NCBI RefSeq assembly: GCF_030581075.1
Contig: NZ_JAUQSW010000002.1
Span: 310,001 to 374,000, forward strand
Reading direction: 5' to 3'
Source: Hymenobacter cheonanensis
GTDB taxonomy: Bacteria; Bacteroidota; Bacteroidia; Cytophagales; Hymenobacteraceae
DNA: 64,000 nt
Positions 52,501 to 59,197 of the stretch are shown piece after piece. A program made the position numbers and the translations under genes. The notes beneath the pieces are model-generated. The model had not been told where the DNA came from and made no database searches. It saw only the letters and a program-made list of their open reading frames with translations. Each line of letters begins with the position of its first letter. Position 1 is the first letter of the stretch.

Positions 52501-52761
52501 ATGCTTACCGCAATCTCTACCACGGCCCCTACCAAAAGCATTGAGCAACAGGTACTACGTATTATCAGCAAGCGCAAAGCCATTAAGGCCGTGCGCCTGC
52601 GCCGCACCGCCAGCCTGAGCCGCGACCTGCGCTTCGACACCGTAGACCTCGTGGATATCATCATCGAGCTGGAGCGCAACTTCCACATTACCGTGCCCGA
52701 CGAGGTACCCTTTTACACCGTCGGCGATTTCGTGCGCTACGTAACCGCCCACGCCGCCTAA
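52501..52761 (+). CDS. Acyl-carrier-protein-like protein with Thr at the attachment site
   Basis: An 86-residue protein aligning without gaps to the ACP core: DLRFDTVDLVDIIIELERNF against the E. coli block from ADSLDTVEL to EEEF, and HITVPDEVPFYTVGDFVRYV after it. The Ser that carries 4'-phosphopantetheine in normal ACPs is Thr47 here. A Thr is not known as a usual substrate of phosphopantetheinyl transferases, so this protein may be an unmodified ACP-fold partner, or an unusual carrier. No fatty-acid or polyketide gene is adjacent. Start ATG 52501. It ends in a large palindrome that includes a terminator. Confidence 0.78.
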   Translation: MLTAISTTAPTKSIEQQVLRIISKRKAIKAVRLRRTASLSRDLRFDTVDLVDIIIELERNFHITVPDEVPFYTVGDFVRYVTAHAA

Positions 52762-52920
52762 ATCACGGATTGCGCGGATTGTAGCGAATTGCACGGATTT
52801 TGTAGACGCCACCACTGCAACAAAAAGGCCACCCGCTAGGGTGGCCTTTTTGTTGTCAGGTCTAAAAGCGGTCGTCCACAAAATCCGTGCAATCCGCTAC
52901 AATCCGCGTAATCCGTGATT
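52761..52920. repeat. 42-bp inverted repeat enclosing a terminator
   Basis: Arms at 52761-52802 and 52879-52920 are reverse complements with two mismatches. Each arm consists of tandem (A/T)CACGGATT-like units: ATCACGGATT, GCGCGGATT, GTAGCGAATT, GCACGGATT. A 17-bp perfect terminator hairpin sits in the middle. The arms touch the stop codons of the ACP-like gene on the left and the DUF1232 gene on the right. Repeats of CGGATT units are known in several Bacteroidota genomes. Confidence 0.88.
52818..52855. terminator. Strong bidirectional rho-independent terminator
   Basis: CAACAAAAAGGCCACCC (52818-52834) pairs perfectly with GGGTGGCCTTTTTGTTG (52839-52855) around a four-base loop. A and T runs on both sides make it active in both directions, for the convergent ACP-like and DUF1232 genes. 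Confidence 0.88.
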
Positions 52921-53678
52921 TAGCGCACGTTGCCACCGGTAGCTTCGCGGCCATCGTTGCCATCGCGGCTGCCATCGGTGGTGTTGGCGGTGGCATCAGT
53001 CGAGGGCTGGTCGGCGGGCTGCACATCGGGCGCCGTGTCGTGCACCGGGCGGGCCGTAGTGCTGGTGGGCGAGCCTAGCCCGGCATCGGTGGCCGACTGG
53101 CCGGCGCCGGCCGGCGCGCTGGGCAGCTCAATGGTGCCCGCGTTTTTGGCCGAGGCCTGGCTGCGGGGCCACTGCCCGGCACTGCTGGCGTAACTGCTGG
53201 CCTGGGTGCCCCGCGTTTGGCGCAGCTCCTCATCAGTTACCACAGTAGAAGCCTTGGTGGCCTCCCACTCGTGAAACTTGTCGAGTTCGTGCTTGATGGA
53301 AGTAGAGAACCAAGCCACTAGGGCCATGTCATCGAGCAGGCCCACAACCGGAATAAAATCGGGAATCAAGTCAATCGGCGATAGGAAGTAGATGAGTACT
53401 GCCACGGCCGCCACTACCGTGGTAGTGGGCACGCCCGTGTACTCGCCGGCCACGCTTAGCTTGATGAGGCGGAACAGGCTTTGCAGCGTTTCCCAGGCTT
53501 CGTGGGCTAGCGTGCCGATTTCTTTTTTCTCGCGGGCCTTATTAAAGGCATCGAGAAGCAGCTTTTTGAGGCGCGAGGGCTGCGTGATGTAGCCTTCGGC
53601 CGCAGCCAAAAACTTCTTGAAGATGGCCGAAGCGGCAATATTGTCGCCGGTGGGCGGAGGTGAGCTAGTAGTAGCCAT
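52920..53678 (-). CDS. YkvA/DUF1232-family membrane protein
   Basis: About 252 residues. The DUF1232 signature IYFLSPIDLIPDFIPVVGLL followed by DDMALVAWF is intact in a hydrophobic hairpin near residues 110-145. The N-terminal part (SAIFKKFLAAAEGYITQPSR) is helical and soluble. The C-terminal 80 residues are low-complexity Ser/Thr/Ala/Pro-rich. The function of the family is not established. ATG 53676-53678 (MATTSSPPPTGDNI) is preferred to an extension of 16 codons. Its stop codon overlaps the outer end of the palindrome at 52761-52920. Confidence 0.87.
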   Translation of the reverse strand: MATTSSPPPTGDNIAASAIFKKFLAAAEGYITQPSRLKKLLLDAFNKAREKKEIGTLAHEAWETLQSLFRLIKLSVAGEYTGVPTTTVVAAVAVLIYFLSPIDLIPDFIPVVGLLDDMALVAWFSTSIKHELDKFHEWEATKASTVVTDEELRQTRGTQASSYASSAGQWPRSQASAKNAGTIELPSAPAGAGQSATDAGLGSPTSTTARPVHDTAPDVQPADQPSTDATANTTDGSRDGNDGREATGGNVR

Positions 53679-53771
53679 TGCGGAAAAAAGGGGAAGAGAA
53701 CGCCGCGGCCAAACGCCGCCGCTCATTTACGGCTGTTTACTGCAATCGCCGCCTTCAAGTTATGCGCTCAC

Positions 53772-53807
53772 AAAAAAGCGGCTCCCCGCGCACCCGCCGG
53801 AAGCCGC
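53772..53807 (-). terminator. Rho-independent terminator after the NlpC/P60 gene
   Basis: On the minus strand GGCGGCTTCC pairs with GGAGCCGC around a GC-rich loop and is followed by TTTTTTG. It lies between the NlpC/P60 gene and the downstream DUF1232 gene. Confidence 0.72.
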
Positions 53808-53841
53808 CTGCTCTTGCAGAAATCAGGATGAAACGCGGTGC

Positions 53842-54540
53842 TTACTCGGGGCGGGCATTGGCCGCCGCCGCCAGCATGCCTACCACGTCGGAAGCCGACG
53901 CATCGGGCGATACCTCGTCGGTGCCGCGCACGCGGCCCGCCGAGTAGAAGTTGTGGCGATAATAAGGCTGGTTGAGCGAGCTTACCATGACGCCGCCGTT
54001 GCAGGCCGAGTGGGCAAACTTGCCGTCTTTCAGATAGATGCCTACGTGGTAGATGGCGCCCTTGCCGTGGCGGAAGAATACCAGGTCGCCGGCCTTCATA
54101 TCGCTCTTGGCCACGCGCTGCACCGTCGAGAACATGGAGCGCGAGCTACGCTTAAGCGTGATGCCGTATACCTTCTTAAATACTTGGGTCACGAAGCCCG
54201 AGCAATCGGTGCCCCGGCGCGAGCTGGCGCCGTAGCTGTAGGGCGTGCCCAGCCAGTCGGTCACGGTTTGCAGCAGGCTTTTGTTCTCGGTGTGGGCTAG
54301 CTTGAGGCCCAGCGTCTGGTCGTAGTAGCCGTAGGCCAGCGAATCGCGCGAGGCCTTGATGGCGGGCGGCTCTACGCCGGCCGTTGGCCCATCATGGCTG
54401 GTGAGGCCCGAAAGCAAGGATGCCTCGGCTACCGCCGGGGCCGAGGCACCAGCCGAAGCCGGGGCAACGGGCATTTTTTCGAAGCAGAAGGAGAGCGCCA
54501 GGGAAGCAGCGGCGAGGCAACACAGCAGGGTATTCTTCAT
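53842..54540 (-). CDS. NlpC/P60-family cell-wall peptidase
   Basis: A 232-residue exported C40 peptidase. A signal peptide (MKNTLLCCLAAASLALSF) is followed by a low-complexity linker rich in Ala/Pro and a C-terminal catalytic domain: Cys113 in GTDCSGFVTQVFKKVYGI, then AGDLVFFRHG, His165 in YHVGIYLKDG and a third polar residue near His177. Such enzymes cut the D-Glu-to-diamino-acid bond in peptidoglycan stems. There is no lipobox (the residue before Cys19 is Phe). The domain is of normal length. Confidence 0.92.
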   Translation of the reverse strand: MKNTLLCCLAAASLALSFCFEKMPVAPASAGASAPAVAEASLLSGLTSHDGPTAGVEPPAIKASRDSLAYGYYDQTLGLKLAHTENKSLLQTVTDWLGTPYSYGASSRRGTDCSGFVTQVFKKVYGITLKRSSRSMFSTVQRVAKSDMKAGDLVFFRHGKGAIYHVGIYLKDGKFAHSACNGGVMVSSLNQPYYRHNFYSAGRVRGTDEVSPDASASDVVGMLAAAANARPE

Positions 54541-54861
54541 TGTCCGTCGTTGGGGTGGGCACCGGCCAGCGCCCTCAAGCTGGCTGACCGGGATGCAGAA
54601 AAAGGTGTAGACTGTTGCGCTAGGCAGTGCTGCTAAAGCAGCCAGAATTAAGGGTGAATGAAAGCGTGATTACTACCTTTTTAAAGAAATCTTATAGGGT
54701 AGTGGTCGTCCAAAGCTAAGCAATAAATTTCGAAGCAACTTAGCAATTTCTTGGAAAAAGCCAGCTATTCTTCGAAAAATACCGAAATAAAGTTGATATT
54801 TATCATTGCAGCTTGCAACCATCCGCTATTTCTGCTCGTAGCTTAGCCCGAATTTTATACA
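54541..54861. other. Gene-free AT-rich stretch of about 320 bases
   Basis: A locally AT-rich region between the divergent NlpC/P60 and HExxH genes. It holds short AT-rich direct repeats (AATTTCGAAGCA and AATTTCTTGGAA near 54730-54760) but no perfect TAnnTTTG box that I could find, no RNA gene and no open frame with family similarity. It probably contains both promoters. Confidence 0.5.
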
Positions 54862-55170
54862 ATGTCTGAGCCCCGCACTTTTGTAAATTCTCCCCTGGCT
54901 CGCATTGCGCGGCTGGTGCTGGGCCGCGCCCCGCGCGTGGCCATGGTGCTGGGCCAAACCGTGCATCTGAGCGGGGCCACGCGCGCCGAATTTCTGGCCG
55001 ACCCCGAGTGGGTGGCGCACGAAGAAGTGCACCTGCGCCAGGTGCGTGACCTGGGTACGCTCCGCTTTTTATACAAGTACCTGGTCGAGTCGGCGCGCGT
55101 GGGCTACTACCAAAACAAGTATGAGGTAGAGGCGCGCGAAGGCGCCCGGCGCTTCATGGAAGGCCGGTAG
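54862..55170 (+). CDS. Minimal HExxH putative metalloprotease (DUF4157-like)
   Basis: A 102-residue soluble protein. The zinc motif HEEVH (53-57) is in WVAHEEVHLRQVRDLG, followed by YKYLVESARVGYYQNKYEVE with a Glu (88-90) that could be the third ligand. The pattern HExxH - Q - F..Y - Y..N.YE.EA is shared with DUF4157-type domains. There is no signal peptide. At about 100 residues it is near the smallest length that could hold such a site. Substrate and activity are unknown. Confidence 0.72.
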   Translation: MSEPRTFVNSPLARIARLVLGRAPRVAMVLGQTVHLSGATRAEFLADPEWVAHEEVHLRQVRDLGTLRFLYKYLVESARVGYYQNKYEVEAREGARRFMEGR

Positions 55171-55200
55171 TGCTTGGTAATCAAGAAGTAACCTGGGTAG

Positions 55201-55932
55201 CTAGAGCTGGGCTAGCCGGCCACCATCCACGGCCAGGGTGCTGCCGTTGATGAAGCTGGCCTCGTCGGAAGCCAGAAAGCAGATGGCAGCGGCCAGCTCG
55301 TCGGGCGTGCCAATCTGGCCCGTAATGGTTTCGGTGCCGTTCACCACGTTGGGGTTGCTGCGGAGCATGGGCGTTTCGACGGCACCCGGCGCAATGGAGT
55401 TGATGCGAGCCTGGGTATAGGGAATTTCGAGGCTCAGGCCGCGCACAAACGCTTCGAGGCCACCCTTGCTGGCGGCGTAGGGCGCCACGTTGGGCGTGCT
55501 CTGGAAGGCGTGCACCGAGCTAATGGCCACCACAGCCCCGCCCTTCATGTGCGGCACGCAGAGCTGGCAGAGGCGAAAGAGCGCCCGCAAATTCACATTC
55601 ATCACCCGGTCCCAGTCGGCCGGGTCGAGCTTCATGATGGGCGTGAACGTCATCATGGCCGCGTCATTTATCAGGATATCAATGCGCTGGTAGCGGGCTA
55701 GGGTCGTTTCGACGGCGTGTACCAGGTCGGCGTCGCGGCCCACGTCGGTTTTGATGAACAGCGCTTCGCTGCCGCCCGCTTTTATTTCGGCCTCCACGGC
55801 GTGGCCCGCCTTGGCCTCGCGGCCCAGGCACACCACGGTAGCGCCTTCGCGGCCCAGGCGCACGGCCGTGGCCCGGCCAATGCCGGAGGTAGCACCCGTG
55901 ACGAGGCAAACTTTATTTTGAAAACGAAACAT
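55201..55932 (-). CDS. Short-chain dehydrogenase/reductase
   Basis: A 243-residue cytosolic NAD(P)-dependent SDR. The cofactor motif is TGATSGIGR (12-20); the conserved NNAG motif is replaced by NDAA; the catalytic triad is Ser near 138, Tyr152 and Lys156 in APYAASKGGLEAF. The length and C-terminal GSTLAVDGGRLA are typical of classical SDRs. The substrate cannot be told. It is transcribed towards the HExxH gene. Confidence 0.92.
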   Translation of the reverse strand: MFRFQNKVCLVTGATSGIGRATAVRLGREGATVVCLGREAKAGHAVEAEIKAGGSEALFIKTDVGRDADLVHAVETTLARYQRIDILINDAAMMTFTPIMKLDPADWDRVMNVNLRALFRLCQLCVPHMKGGAVVAISSVHAFQSTPNVAPYAASKGGLEAFVRGLSLEIPYTQARINSIAPGAVETPMLRSNPNVVNGTETITGQIGTPDELAAAICFLASDEASFINGSTLAVDGGRLAQL

Positions 55933-56073
55933 GGGCTAGCGCACTAAAAGACGAGGTTACGCTAGGGAAACGGCCAGGGCAAGTAGTTGTTTGAGTGCCG
56001 GATGAAGAAGGCAAGCCGCGCAGCTAGGCCCGGCATGAACAGCCGATGAAGCAGCCCGGCCGTATCAGAAGGT

Positions 56074-56811
56074 ATGACAACCACTTGCCTGGCGCTTTTA
56101 GCGGCCGACATTGCCCCGTTTGACTGGCAGCGACTCTTTATCTCAAACGAGGCCCCGGTGGGCTTTCTCTGGGAAGTATTGGTACGAAGCATTTTTGCCT
56201 TCGTGCTCACTATCGGGGCCTTGCGCATCACGGGCAAGCGCGGCGTGCGGCAGCTGTCCCTGTTCGAGTTTGGGCTGATACTGGTGCTGGGCTCGGCGGG
56301 CGGCGACGCCACCTTTTACCACGACGTGCCGCTGCTATACGTGGTGGTGGTTTTTGCCGTGGTAATGGCGCTTTATGTCGCCGCTAACTACTTAATTGAC
56401 AGAAACCCGCGCATCGAGCGCCTGATGGAGGGCGCCCCCGAGCTGATTATCATCGAGGGCGAGATTGACCTGCCGGCCTTCACCAAGGCCAGCCTCACGG
56501 CGCAGGAGCTGTTTGGGCAGCTGCGCCAGTACCAGGTCGAGCACCTGGGCCAGGTACGGCGCCTGTACCTGGAGGCTACCGGCGAGGTAAGCGTCTATTT
56601 CTTTGCGCCTGAGCACGAGCGGGCCGGCCTGCCCATCTGGCCCGAAGTTTACCACCAGCCGCTCTACGAGCTGCCCCGGCCGGGCAAATATGCCTGCCAC
56701 GCCTGCGCCACGGTGCGCGAGCTGCCCGCCGGGCCAGTGCCGGCCCAGTGCCCCCGCTGCCAGCAGGCCCACGGCTGGCTGCCCGCCTGCACGGTGCCGC
56801 GCACGGCCTAG
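56074..56811 (+). CDS. YetF/DUF421-family membrane protein with zinc-ribbon tail
   Basis: A 245-residue protein with three N-terminal membrane helices and a cytoplasmic DUF421 domain: RITGKRGVRQLSLFEFGLIL, then RIERLMEGAPELIIIEGEID, and LFGQLRQYQVEHLGQVRRLY. The C-terminal 50 residues carry two Cys pairs, CHAC (in YACHACATVRELP) and CPRC (in AQCPRCQQAHG), which look like a rubredoxin-like zinc ribbon added to the family core. The function of DUF421 proteins is poorly known. Start ATG 56074. It is followed by a low-complexity protein 94 bases later. Confidence 0.85.
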   Translation: MTTTCLALLAADIAPFDWQRLFISNEAPVGFLWEVLVRSIFAFVLTIGALRITGKRGVRQLSLFEFGLILVLGSAGGDATFYHDVPLLYVVVVFAVVMALYVAANYLIDRNPRIERLMEGAPELIIIEGEIDLPAFTKASLTAQELFGQLRQYQVEHLGQVRRLYLEATGEVSVYFFAPEHERAGLPIWPEVYHQPLYELPRPGKYACHACATVRELPAGPVPAQCPRCQQAHGWLPACTVPRTA

Positions 56812-56905
56812 CCCGCCGCAACCTACGAGTGACAACTTACGAATACAGGGCCAGCCGCCCCTGGCGCGGCAGCCCACCCACCTTACTTTTTCCTTTTCTT
56901 CGCTC

Positions 56906-57745
56906 ATGGAACCCACTCCCACCCAGCCGGCGCACGGCTCTTCCGGCGCGGCTAATTCGCCCTACATCGGCTCGCCAAACACTTCGTCGCCCACCGGCGA
57001 CAGCCAGTTTTCGACCACGGCGGCCCACGCCACGGGCACCGGCAAATACCCCACCGACCACACCACGCCCAACAGCCAGCCCACTACCGGCGGCGTGCAG
57101 GGCACCCTGAACAATGCCCTGGCCAGCGGCAAGAAATGGCTCAACGAATCGGGCATCAGCGATAAGGCACAGCAATTACCCCAGGCTGCCAAAGACCTTG
57201 GCAACAAGGCCGTTAGCAGCGTAAACGGCCTCAGCACGACCCAAAAAGCCGTGGGCGTAGGCCTGCTGGCGGCGGGTGTAGCCTTTTTGGTAACGCGCGG
57301 CGGCAAAAAGAAAAAGCATAAAAAGGACGACGGCGACTACCGCCACAAGGCGCACCGCTCGCCCTTCGACCACCAGCCGCACACCAAAGATGGCGACTAT
57401 GCCTACGACCGCCGGGGCCAGCGCCCCTGGGGTGCCTCGCGCTACGGCTCGGCCGCGGGCCAGCAAAGCCAGCAGCCCGGCCGCAGCCGCGTAATGTCGG
57501 GCAGCGGCTATTCGTCGTCGCCCTCGCACAGCAATGATTTTGGCGACAGCCGCCAGCCAAGCAACCGCAGCACCAGCGTGGGCAGTAGCTCGTATGGTAG
57601 CAGCCACGCTGGCTATGGCAGCGATGCGCAGCCCGGCAGCGGCCAGCGCCGCGACCAGGGCCCGGCCTCGGGCAGCTACTACGACGCCAAGTCGTCGGGC
57701 GGCCAGAATCCGAACAATCTCGACCAGCTAAGCAGCGCCTACTAG
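56906..57745 (+). CDS. Low-complexity protein with one hydrophobic segment
   Basis: A 279-residue protein starting MEPTPTQPAHGSSGAANSPY. Most of it is Ser/Gly/Thr/Gln/His-rich. A single hydrophobic stretch (KAVGVGLLAAGVAFLVTRGG) near residue 120 is followed by a Lys/His-rich run (GGKKKKHKKDD). The tail is Ser/Gly/Tyr-rich and probably disordered. I do not recognise a family; general stress or cell-surface roles are possible. The frame extends upstream over the DUF421 gene; the chosen ATG 56906 follows its end. The stop codon lies inside a perfect 16-bp palindrome. Confidence 0.68.
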   Translation: MEPTPTQPAHGSSGAANSPYIGSPNTSSPTGDSQFSTTAAHATGTGKYPTDHTTPNSQPTTGGVQGTLNNALASGKKWLNESGISDKAQQLPQAAKDLGNKAVSSVNGLSTTQKAVGVGLLAAGVAFLVTRGGKKKKHKKDDGDYRHKAHRSPFDHQPHTKDGDYAYDRRGQRPWGASRYGSAAGQQSQQPGRSRVMSGSGYSSSPSHSNDFGDSRQPSNRSTSVGSSSYGSSHAGYGSDAQPGSGQRRDQGPASGSYYDAKSSGGQNPNNLDQLSSAY

Positions 57746-57759
57746 GCGCTGCTTAGCTG
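57725..57759. repeat. 16-bp perfect palindrome over a stop codon
   Basis: CAGCTAAGCAGCGCCT (57725-57740) and AGGCGCTGCTTAGCTG (57744-57759) are perfect reverse complements with a three-base loop (ACT). The TAG stop of the low-complexity gene (57743-57745) starts at its centre. A standard terminator follows 11 bases later. Confidence 0.8.
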
Positions 57760-57770
57760 CATAGTACCTG

Positions 57771-57805
57771 AAAAGGGCCGGCTGCCAGTGCAGCCGGCCC
57801 TTTTT
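57771..57805. terminator. Rho-independent terminator
   Basis: AAAAGGGCCGGCTGC pairs with GCAGCCGGCCCTTTTT around a four-base loop: an 11-bp GC stem with A and T runs. It ends the transcript of the low-complexity gene just before the acyltransferase gene. Confidence 0.85.
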
Positions 57806-57823
57806 GCGTAAACTTGCTCGCCT

Positions 57824-59173
57824 ATGCTCTTCTACACCGTTATGAAGCCCCTGGTGCGCGTGGGGCTGCGCGTGTTTTTTCGCCGCCTGGAGGTGCGCCA
57901 TCGCGCGCGCCTGCGCCTGCCCGGGCCGCTCATGCTGTGCAGCAACCACCCCAACACGCTCATGGACCCGCTCGTAACGGCCGTGCAGCGCCACCAGCCC
58001 ATCGCGTTTCTGGCCAAGAGCACGTTTTTCAAAAACCCCCTTCTTGGCGCTATCATGCGCTCGGGCAACTGCATTCCCATCTACCGGCGGCAAGATGCGG
58101 AGGGCGCCAATGCCCCTAGCGCGCAGCAGCTGGCGGCCAGCAACGAGGCCAGCTTTGGGCGCTGCTACGATTATCTGGAGCGCGGCGGCACGGTCATGAT
58201 TTTTCCGGAAGGCACCAGCGTGAGCGAGCGCCGCCTGCGCCCACTCAAAACCGGGGCCGCCCGCATTGCGCTGGGCACCGAGGCCCGGCACGATTTCAAG
58301 CTGGGCCTCACGATAGTGTGCGTGGGCACCAACTACTTCGACCCCACGCGCTTCCGCTCCGATGTGCTGCTGAATGTGGCCCCGCCCATTGTGGTGGCCG
58401 ACTACGCCGCCAGCTACCACCAAGACCCCGACGCTGCCGCCGACGAGCTGACCGAGGAAATCCGCAAGCGCCTCACGCGCCGCCTCGTCATCGGCCGGGC
58501 CGCCGAAGATGACCAGTTGGCCCAGCAGGTTGAGCGCACTTTTGGCGACCACCTCAACCCCGACGATGACCCCACCACGCTCTACGACAACTTCCAGCTC
58601 AGCCGCACCCTGCTCGATGCCGTGGCTTGGTTTGAGCAGCACGACGCCGGCCGGCTAGCCGCCCTGCGCGCGGCCCTCGGCACCTACCTGGCCAGCCTCG
58701 AAAAATACCGGCTCGATGACGATGCCCTCGACCAGGGCCAGCGCCCCGGCACCCGGCTGGCCGACTACCTGAATTTGATTCTTGGCTTTCCCATTTGGCT
58801 CTATGGTTTCATTACCAATTATTTACCTTATAAAATACCCGCCGAAGTAGCTTACCGCGCTACTAAGGATACCGAATTTATCGCCGCCATCATGTTTGGC
58901 GTGGGCATGGTCACCTTTCCGCTGGCCTACGCCGTGGAAGCCGCCGCCGTGCAGCACTGGCTCACGCACGACTGGCGGCTTACTGCCTTGTTTGTACTAA
59001 GCTTACCCCTGGCCGGCTTCTACGCGCTCGGCTACTGGCAAACGCTGCGCGCCCGCCTCCGGCGCCTGCGGGTGCGGCGGCTGCCGGCCGCCACGCTCGC
59101 CACCCTGCAGGGCAAGCGCGCTGCCGTGCTAGGCCTGCTCGATGAAGCCCGCGCCGCCTACCTGGCGAAGTAG
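57824..59173 (+). CDS. Glycerolipid acyltransferase (PlsC-like) with membrane tail
   Basis: A 449-residue protein. The catalytic block is SNHPNTLMDPLVTAV (His with downstream Asp), then the substrate-binding FPEGTSVSERRL. These place it in the PlsC/LPLAT superfamily, which moves an acyl chain onto lysophosphatidic acid or a similar acceptor. It is nearly twice the usual PlsC length: the extra C-terminal 200 residues include a helical domain (AQQVERTFGDHLNPDDDPTT) and two or three membrane segments (LNLILGFPIWLYGFITNYL, AALFVLSLPLAGFYALGYW-like). The acceptor is unknown. A near -7 box (TAAACTTG, 57809-57816) lies seven bases before the ATG. Confidence 0.86.
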   Translation: MLFYTVMKPLVRVGLRVFFRRLEVRHRARLRLPGPLMLCSNHPNTLMDPLVTAVQRHQPIAFLAKSTFFKNPLLGAIMRSGNCIPIYRRQDAEGANAPSAQQLAASNEASFGRCYDYLERGGTVMIFPEGTSVSERRLRPLKTGAARIALGTEARHDFKLGLTIVCVGTNYFDPTRFRSDVLLNVAPPIVVADYAASYHQDPDAAADELTEEIRKRLTRRLVIGRAAEDDQLAQQVERTFGDHLNPDDDPTTLYDNFQLSRTLLDAVAWFEQHDAGRLAALRAALGTYLASLEKYRLDDDALDQGQRPGTRLADYLNLILGFPIWLYGFITNYLPYKIPAEVAYRATKDTEFIAAIMFGVGMVTFPLAYAVEAAAVQHWLTHDWRLTALFVLSLPLAGFYALGYWQTLRARLRRLRVRRLPAATLATLQGKRAAVLGLLDEARAAYLAK

Positions 59174-59197
59174 TGCCAGGCAGGCGGCACGCTACGT

